NCBI GenBank assembly: GCA_937886325.1
Contig: CALABV010000007.1
Span: 1 to 29,188 of the forward strand
Direction of reading: 5' to 3'
From: an uncultured Geobacter sp.
GTDB lineage: Bacteria > Desulfobacterota > Desulfuromonadia > Geobacterales > Geobacteraceae
DNA length: 29,188 nucleotides
Part shown: one piece after another, positions 17,458 through 23,677 of the stretch
How positions within the stretch are numbered: position 1 is the stretch's first letter
Layout of the letters: each line of letters starts with the position of its first letter
Notes under the pieces: generated by a model
Told to the model about the DNA's origin: nothing
The model's database searches: none
The model's input: the letters and a program-made list of their open reading frames with translations, nothing else
Program-made: the position numbers and the translations under genes

Positions 17458-17523
17458 TACGGGCGCTGCTTGCCGCGCCCATCAGGTGTAATTTTCAATA
17501 GGGCGCGGCAAGCAGCGCCCGTA
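17458..17523. repeat. Perfect 23-bp inverted repeat upstream of corA
   Basis: The arm at 17458-17480 is exactly complementary to 17501-17523 with a 20-nt AT-rich loop. The arms contain GGCGCTGCTTGCCGCGCC. The right arm ends 22 bp before the corA ATG. As RNA it would be a very stable hairpin in the corA leader. No T run follows. It could be a separate repeat family, a processing site, or a barrier between dgt and corA transcription. It is distinct from the MITE-like element 10 bp upstream. Confidence 0.8.
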
Positions 17524-17545
17524 AAGGGAAAAGCGGAGAAGGCGG

Positions 17546-18610
17546 ATGGCGCGGATTCTCAAGAAACGCTCGGTGAAATCTGGACTCCCTCCGGGAAGCC
17601 TCGTCTATGTGGGCGACAAGGCCGCGGAGCGGGCAACAGTTACCGTTATGGAGTTTGGAGACGGGGTCTTTCGCGAAGAGGTGGTCACGTCCCTTGACGC
17701 CTGCCTTCCCTCCGACGACCCGTCAACCATTACCTGGATCGACGTGGATCTGGTGCACCAGGTTGATCTCGTCGCCGGCATCGGGGAGCGCTTCGGACTT
17801 CATCCCCTGGTGGTCGAGGACATCCTGAACACCGATCAGCGGCCGAAGATGGAAGATTTCGGGGACTTCGTCTATGTGGTTCTCCGTGCTCTCACCTGCA
17901 ACGGTGAAAAAAGCGGGCTGGAAACCGAACAGGTCAGCCTCGTCCTGGGTCGGAATTATGTCATTTCCTTTCAGGAAAAGGACGGCGCCGTGTTCGGAAA
18001 GGTTCGCGATCGGATACGGGCCGGCAAAGGGCGCATCGGCAAATCGGGCGCCGATTATCTCGCCTATTCGCTTCTGGACACCGTGGTAGACAACTATTTC
18101 ATCGTTCTCGAAAGGGTTGGAGAGCGCATTGAGAACCTCGAGGACGCTCTGGTGTCGAATCCCGCCTCTCCTACGCTCAGGGCCATTCACGAGCTGAAAA
18201 GGGACCTCATTTTTCTGCGCAGATCCGTATGGCCCCTGCGGGAGGTGCTGAGCGGTCTCCATCGGGAAGAAACGGCCCTGGTGAGCGCAGCGACGCAGGT
18301 CTACATCCGTGATGTCTACGACCACACAATCCATGCCATCGACACGCTGGAAACCTTCCGCGACATGATCTCGGGGATGCTCGATATCTATCTGTCCAGC
18401 ATCAGCAACCGGTTGAACGAGGTGATGAAGGTCCTGACCATGATTGCCACCATCTTCATCCCCCTGACCTTTATTGCCGGGGTCTACGGCATGAATTTCC
18501 GCCGCATGCCGGAACTGGAATGGCGCTGGGGCTATCCCGCCGTCTTAATCCTTATGGCGGCTGTCTGTGTCTACATGATTTTCTATTTCAAGAGAAAGAA
18601 ATGGCTCTGA
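17546..18610 (+). CDS. corA: Magnesium/cobalt transporter CorA
   Basis: Inner-membrane Mg2+ channel, 354 aa, working as a pentamer. The long N-terminal cytoplasmic part and coiled stalk helix run to about 290. They are followed by two membrane helices: VLTMIATIFIPLTFIAGVYG, carrying the signature GMN at 315-317, and AVLILMAAVCVYMIFYF. The tail KRKKWL is the basic cytoplasmic end seen in the family. GGAGAAGGCGG lies just before the ATG. Upstream are copy B and the perfect inverted repeat, so its promoter is either within those repeats or upstream at dgt. A GC-rich stem-loop follows the stop. Confidence 0.96.
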   Translation: MARILKKRSVKSGLPPGSLVYVGDKAAERATVTVMEFGDGVFREEVVTSLDACLPSDDPSTITWIDVDLVHQVDLVAGIGERFGLHPLVVEDILNTDQRPKMEDFGDFVYVVLRALTCNGEKSGLETEQVSLVLGRNYVISFQEKDGAVFGKVRDRIRAGKGRIGKSGADYLAYSLLDTVVDNYFIVLERVGERIENLEDALVSNPASPTLRAIHELKRDLIFLRRSVWPLREVLSGLHREETALVSAATQVYIRDVYDHTIHAIDTLETFRDMISGMLDIYLSSISNRLNEVMKVLTMIATIFIPLTFIAGVYGMNFRRMPELEWRWGYPAVLILMAAVCVYMIFYFKRKKWL

Positions 18611-18620
18611 AAGCCGGTCA

Positions 18621-18650
18621 GCCCCGCCGGGTTTTAAAGCCCGGCAGGGC
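18621..18650. other. Stem-loop after corA
   Basis: GCCCCGCCGGG and CCCGGCAGGGC pair with one mismatch around TTTTAAAG. No T tract follows, so termination would be weak. It lies in the 76-bp gap between corA and the PPK2 gene. Confidence 0.5.
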
Positions 18651-18686
18651 TCCGGGATGAGAGCCGCCGCCGGTAAAGGAGGATCC

Positions 18687-20165
18687 ATGTTTGAGTCCGC
18701 TGAGCTGGGCCACACCATCGACAAGGAAACCTGGCGCCGGGAAGTCCCTCAACTGCGGGAGGCGCTTCTCGACGCCCAGTACGATCTGCTGCGGAAGGCT
18801 GAATTTCCGGTGATCATCCTCGTTTCCGGCGTTGACGGCGCGGGCAAGGGTGAGACGGTCAATATCCTGAACGAGTGGATGGACCCGCGCCATATCCAGA
18901 CACATGCGGTCAGCGACCCGACCGACGAGGAGAGGGAGCGCCCACCCATGTGGCGCTACTGGCGTCTCCTGCCGCCCAAGGGAAAGATCGGCGTTTTCTT
19001 CCGCTCCTGGTATTCCGGTCCCATCAGCGCCATGCTTCACGGTACGGCCAAGACTTCCGAGCTGGACCAGCAGATGGACCGCATCGTGCGTTTCGAAAAA
19101 ATGCTGGCCGACGAGGGGGCTCTCATTCTGAAATTCTGGCTCCATCTTTCCAAGGAAAGCCAGCGGAAGCGCCTCAAATCCCTGGAAAAGGACCCGGCCA
19201 CCCGCTGGAGGGTGACGGAGCGGGACTGGCAGAACTTCAAGATTTATGACCGGTTCCGCGGTGTGGCGGAGCACACCCTGCGCCAGACCAGCACCGCCGA
19301 GGCGCCCTGGACGATTATCGAGGGTACGGATCCACGCTACCGCTACCTGGCTGTGGGCCGGGCCATCCTGCAGGCGGTTCGCGCGCGGTTGGACGCCGGC
19401 GAGCCATGCAAAGCCACCGCGATTGTTCCACCCGTGATTCCCCGCATCGACGCGCTGTCGGTGCTGAACCGCCTCGATCTTTCGCGGAAGATTCCGAAAA
19501 AGACCTATGAACAGGAACTGGAGAAATACCAGGGAAAACTGAATCTTCTCTCACGCCACAAGAACTTCGGAAAGATGTCCGTGGTGGTCGTGCTGGAGGG
19601 ATTCGACGCCGCCGGCAAGGGGAGCGCCATCCGGCGGATTACCGGCGCCCTGGATGCACGTTTTTATCGGGTGGTCCCCACGGCTGCGCCAACCGACGAG
19701 GAGCGGGCGCAGCCCTATCTGTGGCGTTTCTGGCGGCACATTCCCAGGCGCGGGCATCTTGCCGTGTTCGACCGGTCCTGGTACGGGCGGGTGCTCGTGG
19801 AGCGGGTGGAGGGTTTCTGTTCCGGGGCCGACTGGAAGCGGGCCTACGGAGAGATTAATGATTTCGAGGAGCAGCTGGTTCAGAACCGTACGTTGGTGAT
19901 TAAATTCTGGCTCCACATCAGCAAGGACGAACAGTTGCGCCGCTTCAAGGAGCGGGAGCAGGTGTCCTTCAAGAGCTACAAGATTACCCCTGAGGACTGG
20001 CGCAACCGGGAGAAGTGGGACGAATACGAGACGGCCGTCTGCGACATGATTGATCGCACCAGCACGGAGATAGCCCCGTGGACCCTTGTGGAGTCGGACG
20101 ACAAGCAGTTCGCGCGCATCAAGGTGCTGAAGACGTTGTGCGAGAGGGTTGAAGCCGCACTGTAG
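18687..20165 (+). CDS. pap: Two-domain PPK2, polyphosphate:AMP phosphotransferase
   Basis: 492 aa made of two fused PPK2 domains (about 10-245 and 265-490), the layout of polyphosphate:AMP phosphotransferase, which makes ADP from AMP with polyphosphate as donor. Domain 1 has Walker A SGVDGAGKGE (47-56) and the lid PTDEERERPPMWRYWR. Domain 2 has EGFDAAGKGS (304-313), PTDEERAQPYLWRFWR and the Walker B-like FDRSWYGR (361-368, Asp362). In domain 1 the matching stretch is FFRSWYSG, with Phe105 in place of the Asp, so the N-terminal half is probably catalytically weak or structural. I recall a similar change in other members. Start chosen for AAAGGAGGATCC; the earlier in-frame ATG at 18657 has no such site. 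Confidence 0.9.
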   Translation: MFESAELGHTIDKETWRREVPQLREALLDAQYDLLRKAEFPVIILVSGVDGAGKGETVNILNEWMDPRHIQTHAVSDPTDEERERPPMWRYWRLLPPKGKIGVFFRSWYSGPISAMLHGTAKTSELDQQMDRIVRFEKMLADEGALILKFWLHLSKESQRKRLKSLEKDPATRWRVTERDWQNFKIYDRFRGVAEHTLRQTSTAEAPWTIIEGTDPRYRYLAVGRAILQAVRARLDAGEPCKATAIVPPVIPRIDALSVLNRLDLSRKIPKKTYEQELEKYQGKLNLLSRHKNFGKMSVVVVLEGFDAAGKGSAIRRITGALDARFYRVVPTAAPTDEERAQPYLWRFWRHIPRRGHLAVFDRSWYGRVLVERVEGFCSGADWKRAYGEINDFEEQLVQNRTLVIKFWLHISKDEQLRRFKEREQVSFKSYKITPEDWRNREKWDEYETAVCDMIDRTSTEIAPWTLVESDDKQFARIKVLKTLCERVEAAL

Positions 20166-20196
20166 TGGTTGTGTGAGCAGTGGAGGAAGGTGTGCG

Positions 20197-20233
20197 GGGC
20201 AGGTCATCCGAGCGAAGGCGACCTGCCCTTGTT
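20197..20233 (+). terminator. Terminator candidate after the PPK2 gene
   Basis: GGGCAGGTC (20197-20205) and GACCTGCCC (20220-20228) form a perfect 9-bp stem with a 14-nt loop, followed by TTGTTG. The T tract is short. It lies 31 bp past the stop, a reasonable place for an intrinsic terminator. Confidence 0.55.
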
Positions 20234-20390
20234 GCGTCGTGAACGGGCTGAAAGTAAAGTGTTCAGGGGAATCGGAAAAATATCAAGGATCTGTACAAAT
20301 GTCATAAGTCTGGTATTGTGTGCTAAATGAAATAATTTACAATTAATCTTTCACCGTGAAGGCTGTGCATCGTGAAGGAGGGAGGATTGC

Positions 20391-21653
20391 ATGACGAGAG
20401 TGGTCATTGTAGGTATGGGGTTCGGCGGAGTTCGGGCGGCGAGGGCGTTGGCCGGGAAAGGCCTGGATGTTCTCATTGTCGACCGCAGGAACTATCACCT
20501 GTTTCAACCTCTCCTGTACCAGGTCGCGACCTCTTCCCTTGAGGAAGAGTCCATCGCCTACCCGGTCAGGGCGCTCATCCGCGGGTGGAAAGGTGTCCGC
20601 TTCCGCATGGCGGAGGTAACGGGAGTCGATTTCGAGAGACGCCTGGTGCGCCTGTCGGACGGTGAGGTGGCCTACGACTACCTCATCATGGCGGCGGGAG
20701 GGGCCACGCATTTCTTCGGCCTGCAAAGCGTCGAACAGCGGGCCTTCCAACTGAAGGGGCTCGGCCATGCCGTCCGCCTGAGAAACCACATCCTGAACGT
20801 TTTCGAGCAGGCTGACCGGGAAAGCGATCCGGAGCGGCGGCGGGCGCTCATGACGTTCGTTATCGTCGGCGGAGGACCAACGGGCGTCGAATTCGCCGGC
20901 GCCCTGGAAGAACTGATTCACCACGAGCTTTCCAGGGATTTCCCCGGTCTGGATATGAAAGAGAGCAGGATTCTCCTGCTGGAGGCACGGGACGCTGTCC
21001 TGCCCCCTGTTCCCAAAGAGCTGCAACAGTACTCCCGGAAAAGACTCGAAGGAATGGGCGTCGAGGTGCATCTCAATACACAGGTGAAAGGGGCCGAGGA
21101 TGGAAAGGTTCTGCTGGCCGATGGAACGATTATCCAGTCCCATACCATCGTCTGGTCGGCAGGGGTGCAGGCGTCGCCTCTGTCGGCGGAACTGGGTATC
21201 CCGCGGGCCGCGAACGGCCGCATTGCGGTCCAACCCGACCTGAGCCTTACCGACCGCAAAGAGGTATTCGTTATCGGGGACATGGCCTTCCTGACGCAGG
21301 ACGGGACGCCGCTTCCCATGGTTGCTTCGGTTGCCATGCAGCAGGGCGAATATGCGGCTCACGCCATTCTCGGACGCATCAAGGGGGAAAGTGTTGCCCC
21401 GTTCCGCTATCACGACAAAGGGACCATGGCCATCATCGGCCGCAACAGCGCGGTCGCGAAAGTGTTCGGGGTGAAGATGACCGGATTTTTCGCCTGGGTT
21501 GTCTGGCTGGCGATTCATCTCATGTTTCTGGTGGGGTTCCGCAACCGCCTCCTCGTGCTTCTCAACTGGGCCTACTACTACTATTTCCGTGCGCAGCAGG
21601 TACGCCTGATAACCGACGGCAACGGGAATCCGCCTGAAGCCGCCGAGAAATAA
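20391..21653 (+). CDS. ndh: Type II NADH dehydrogenase (NDH-2) family FAD oxidoreductase
   Basis: 420-aa flavoprotein that passes electrons from NAD(P)H to quinone without pumping protons. FAD-binding GMGFGG at 8-13, the second nucleotide-binding motif VGGGPTGVEFAGAL at about 160-173, TIVWSAGVQASP and the FAD-contacting VFVIGDMAF are all present in the expected order. The C-terminal hydrophobic segment (WVVWLAIHLMFLVGF, then NWAYYYYFRAQQ) fits the membrane anchor of NDH-2. GGAGGGAGGA precedes the ATG. It is a stand-alone gene with 225 bp upstream, where I see no confident promoter. Copy C of the mobile element lies 133 bp downstream. Confidence 0.9.
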   Translation: MTRVVIVGMGFGGVRAARALAGKGLDVLIVDRRNYHLFQPLLYQVATSSLEEESIAYPVRALIRGWKGVRFRMAEVTGVDFERRLVRLSDGEVAYDYLIMAAGGATHFFGLQSVEQRAFQLKGLGHAVRLRNHILNVFEQADRESDPERRRALMTFVIVGGGPTGVEFAGALEELIHHELSRDFPGLDMKESRILLLEARDAVLPPVPKELQQYSRKRLEGMGVEVHLNTQVKGAEDGKVLLADGTIIQSHTIVWSAGVQASPLSAELGIPRAANGRIAVQPDLSLTDRKEVFVIGDMAFLTQDGTPLPMVASVAMQQGEYAAHAILGRIKGESVAPFRYHDKGTMAIIGRNSAVAKVFGVKMTGFFAWVVWLAIHLMFLVGFRNRLLVLLNWAYYYYFRAQQVRLITDGNGNPPEAAEK

Positions 21654-21786
21654 ACGATAGGCGGACGGGATGCCGATATGCGGAACGGTTCGAAATTAAA
21701 ATTCGGAAACGGTGAAGAGTCCAGGCGGAGCAGGAGACCAATCCGCGGGAAAAGGCGAACATCTCGGTTCTCTACGCGTACTGACT

Positions 21787-21963
21787 CCTGAATCCGAGGC
21801 GCCTGAACGCCGAGATGCGCGGAATGCCGGGGTTTGAACGTCGGCGATGCCGGTTCACGCCGGTTACGCCGGGGGAAAGTCGATGGGCTGGTCCAACCCG
21901 AACGAATGCAAGAAACCGGGGCGTTCCGCGAAGACGAAGGCGCGAAGGCGCCACCGATTCGGG
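21787..21963 (-). mobile_element. MITE-like palindromic element, copy C (inverted)
   Basis: 177 bp lying in the opposite orientation to copies A and B. The stretch 21819-21873 matches the complement of 5223-5277 with a single mismatch over 55 bp. The ends read CCTGAATCC and GATTCGGG, so the right terminus has decayed a little. Flanks are TGACT (21782-21786) and TGGCT (21964-21968), a 5-bp direct repeat with one change. The sequence drift suggests the oldest or least selected of the three copies here. Confidence 0.8.
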
Positions 21964-22017
21964 TGGCTTTCAACGCGGGGAGTCAGCCGTTTTCACCATC
22001 AGGCAGGGACGTTGCGG

Positions 22018-22047
22018 GGCCGTGGGCATCACCCACGGCCTTTTTTT
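22018..22047 (+). terminator. Strong intrinsic terminator
   Basis: GGCCGTGGG (22018-22026), loop CATCA, CCCACGGCC (22032-22040), then seven T. This is the best terminator in the window. It sits about 370 bp after ndh and 13 bp before the next -35 box, insulating the small-protein/merR promoter. A transcript ending here from within 21654-22017 could also be a small RNA, but there is no direct sign of one. Confidence 0.9.
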
Positions 22048-22059
22048 GTGAAAAAACTC

Positions 22060-22090
22060 TTGACCCGTCTATTGGTTCACGGTTTAGCCT
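22060..22090 (+). promoter_or_regulatory. MerR-type promoter with 19-bp spacer
   Basis: TTGACC (22060-22065), then 19 bp, then TAGCCT (22085-22090). An over-long 19-bp spacer is the hallmark of promoters activated by MerR-family proteins through DNA distortion. A dyad ACCCGT-N10-ACGGTT (five of six positions symmetric) fills the spacer, where such operators lie. The MerR protein encoded 290 bp downstream in the same operon is the obvious candidate regulator. Confidence 0.55.
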
Positions 22091-22140
22091 TGTTTCCGTC
22101 ATGGCCGTGACGCACATTAAGATATGAAAGGAGCACGAGA

Positions 22141-22326
22141 ATGGAAAACAAGGTTTCGGTGGACGAGTGGATTGCACGCTTCCGAGCAATCGGTCTGGAT
22201 AACGCCGCCATGAGGCGGTGGCATACTCTTTTTGAGAGGGAAAACCCGGAAGGACACCAGGCGTTCCTGGAGTGGCTCGGCCTGACTGCCGACAGAATCG
22301 GAGAGATACGCGGCGGGTCGGCATAG
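22141..22326 (+). CDS. Small protein resembling the MerR regulator's C-terminal domain
   Basis: 61 aa with the ribosome-binding site AAAGGAG 8 bases before the ATG. From Trp10 to Arg57 it aligns without gaps to residues 121-168 of the MerR protein encoded next: by hand about 22 of 48 positions are identical, including AM(x)RWH, FER, H(x)AFL and LG. It has no DNA-binding part, signal peptide or membrane segment. Two ideas, both inference: it binds the same effector as the MerR protein, or it pairs with that domain and tunes the regulator. It is the first gene behind the 19-bp-spacer promoter, and a GC-rich stem-loop separates it from merR. The name of the domain is not known to me. Confidence 0.85.
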   Translation: MENKVSVDEWIARFRAIGLDNAAMRRWHTLFERENPEGHQAFLEWLGLTADRIGEIRGGSA

Positions 22327-22334
22327 TCTGAGAC

Positions 22335-22358
22335 GGGCGGCGCTGAAATGCGCCGCCC
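22335..22358 (+). other. Stem-loop between the small gene and merR
   Basis: GGGCGGCGC (22335-22343), loop TGAAAT, GCGCCGCCC (22350-22358): a perfect 9-bp GC stem without a T tract. It sits 8 bases after the small-gene stop and 19 bases before the merR ATG. Likely effect: more of the small protein than of the regulator, through 3'-end protection or partial termination. Confidence 0.6.
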
Positions 22359-22377
22359 CTGTTCGAAGGGGGAAGGC

Positions 22378-22911
22378 ATGTATCGAATCAATGAACTGGC
22401 CCGGCATTGCGGCCTTTCCAGGAGTACCCTGCTCTACTATGACCGCATCGGCCTCCTGAATCCGAGCGGGAGGACGGAATCAGGCTACCGGGTTTATTCC
22501 GCCGAGGACCGCACCCGCTTGGAAACCATCTGTTCCTACCGACGGGCCGGTTTGACCATCGAAGATATCCGGGCAGTCCTGGCGGTTGAAGGGGATGGGA
22601 CCGTGTCGGTTCTCAGGAAAAGGCTGGCTCTCGTCGGAGAGGAGATCCGTGCGCTCAGGCTCAAACAGCGCGTGCTCGCGGGAATGCTTTCCGCGCACGC
22701 AGCCGGGGGCGTTCCCGCCATGATGGACAAGGACATGTGGGTGGAAATGCTGCGCGCCGCCGGAATGGACGATAATGCAATGTGCCGTTGGCATTCCGAA
22801 TTCGAGCGAAGAGCGCCGGATGCCCACCATGCCTTTCTTCTTTCCCTGGGAATCGAGGAGAAAGAGGCGCTCCTCATTCGAGAATGGTCGAAAACAGACT
22901 CTCCGGTGTGA
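22378..22911 (+). CDS. MerR-family transcriptional regulator with an extra C-terminal domain
   Basis: 177 aa. The N-terminal winged helix (1-70) is a typical MerR domain: MYRINELARHCGLSRSTLLY, YDRIGLLNP, GYRVYS. A dimerisation helix follows at about 75-105. The C-terminal module at 117-172 (MWVEMLRAAGM, RWHSEFERR, AHHAFLLSLGI) is repeated as a free-standing protein by the gene just upstream. No Cys cluster of the metal-sensing MerR type is seen, so a metal is unlikely to be the signal; an organic effector is more plausible. Start at 22378 chosen for AAGGGGGAAGGC just before it. Probably autoregulated through the operator in the promoter at 22060-22090. Confidence 0.92.
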   Translation: MYRINELARHCGLSRSTLLYYDRIGLLNPSGRTESGYRVYSAEDRTRLETICSYRRAGLTIEDIRAVLAVEGDGTVSVLRKRLALVGEEIRALRLKQRVLAGMLSAHAAGGVPAMMDKDMWVEMLRAAGMDDNAMCRWHSEFERRAPDAHHAFLLSLGIEEKEALLIREWSKTDSPV

Positions 22912-22953
22912 ACCACGGAAAGCCGCATCACATGAGACGTAAAAAATAAATTC

Positions 22954-22983
22954 TTGACACGCATGTCTCTCTTCAAGTAGTCT
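22954..22983 (+). promoter_or_regulatory. Sigma-70-type promoter of tetR
   Basis: TTGACA (22954-22959), 18-bp spacer, TAGTCT (22978-22983). The -35 is perfect and the -10 partial. The predicted start near 22990 is just upstream of the dyad at 22997-23011, which suits a repressor-controlled promoter. Confidence 0.6.
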
Positions 22984-22996
22984 GCTCACCATTTCA

Positions 22997-23011
22997 CTTA
23001 ACACTGTTAAG
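22997..23011. promoter_or_regulatory. Probable TetR operator
   Basis: CTTAAC-ACT-GTTAAG, a perfect 6-bp inverted repeat with a 3-bp centre, lies between the predicted transcript start and the tetR ATG (23021). The position is ideal for autorepression of the tetR-efflux cluster by its own product. No second copy was noticed in the window. Confidence 0.55.
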
Positions 23012-23020
23012 CTGCCACCT

Positions 23021-23626
23021 ATGAACGATTCGAGACACAGGAACAAAGAAGAGTTTCGCCGGGAGATCCTGGATGCGGCGCGGGAACTCTTTGCCGGCGA
23101 CGGCTACGGGAATTTCTCCATGCGCAAGCTGGCCCGGCGTATCGGGTACTCGCCCACGACCATCTACCTCTATTTCCGGGACAAGGACGAACTGCTGTTC
23201 TGTCTCAGCGAGGAGTTGTTCAGCGACATGGATTCAGCTCTCCGGAGACTTTCGGAAGAGGGAGCGGGTCCGCTGGGGATTCTGCGAAACGCTCTCCTGA
23301 TGTACGTGGAGTATGGTCTCGCGAACCCGGAGCACTACCGCGTCGCATTTTTCACGAGCCCCGTGGTGTACGGCTCTCCCCGGGAGTATCTGGAACGGGA
23401 TACCATGAGCCGTCGATCCTATTTCCAGTTTCGCGACCTGGTGGCGGAATGCTGCGCATCCGGCGAGTTGCGGCCCAGGGATCCGGATCTGCTTGCCCAG
23501 GCTCTGTGGGCTGGGATGCACGGGGTGATCTCCGCGGGGATTTATGCCCAGGACTTCCCCCTTGTCGATCCCGACCTGCTCGCTCAGACAATGGTGGAGG
23601 GATTGCTGAACGGTTTCCGGAAATAG
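23021..23626 (+). CDS. TetR-family regulator of the efflux operon
   Basis: 201 aa. The N-terminal TetR helix-turn-helix lies at about 12-60: ILDAARELFAGDGYGNFSM, KLARRIGYSPTTIYLYF, KDELL. The ligand-binding half (65-195) is helical and resembles the WHG-type TetR C-terminal domain seen near drug-efflux genes. The start at 23021 follows the operator-like dyad; the ribosome-binding site is poor (GCTGCCACCT), so expression is probably low. The outer-membrane factor gene starts 51 bp after the stop, pointing to control of the RND system. Inducer unknown. Confidence 0.9.
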   Translation: MNDSRHRNKEEFRREILDAARELFAGDGYGNFSMRKLARRIGYSPTTIYLYFRDKDELLFCLSEELFSDMDSALRRLSEEGAGPLGILRNALLMYVEYGLANPEHYRVAFFTSPVVYGSPREYLERDTMSRRSYFQFRDLVAECCASGELRPRDPDLLAQALWAGMHGVISAGIYAQDFPLVDPDLLAQTMVEGLLNGFRK

Positions 23627-23636
23627 CTGACGACAA

Positions 23637-23660
23637 CCCGTATGTAAGATCGTATACGGG
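23637..23660. promoter_or_regulatory. Dyad upstream of the outer-membrane factor gene
   Basis: CCCGTAT-N10-ATACGGG, perfect 7-bp arms, lies between the tetR stop and the ATG at 23678. It could be a regulator site or an mRNA hairpin close to the start codon. It does not match the CTTAAC dyad in front of tetR. Confidence 0.4.
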
Positions 23661-23677
23661 ATGGATTGAGAGAAACA

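Larger units (their letters stand above)
21654..22140. other. Non-coding region between ndh and the MerR locus
   Basis: 487 bp with no supported gene. From left to right it holds an imperfect dyad (GGTTCGAAATT / AATTCGGAAAC, about 21687-21711), mobile element copy C (21787-21963), a strong intrinsic terminator (22018-22047) and the promoter of the small-protein/merR operon (22060-22090). Short open frames crossing copy C have no ribosome-binding sites and read through the palindrome, so they are left out. Confidence 0.75.

Noticed and set aside
21815..22127. Overlapping open frames of 78-97 codons across copy C
   Set aside because: They read through a palindromic element and a terminator, have no ribosome-binding sites and are not shared with copies A and B.
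22453..22468. CTCCTGAATCCGAGCG, resembling the terminus of the mobile element family
   Set aside because: It lies in the conserved GLLNPSGR part of the MerR reading frame, has no inverted partner nearby and no flanking duplication; chance codon choice explains it.
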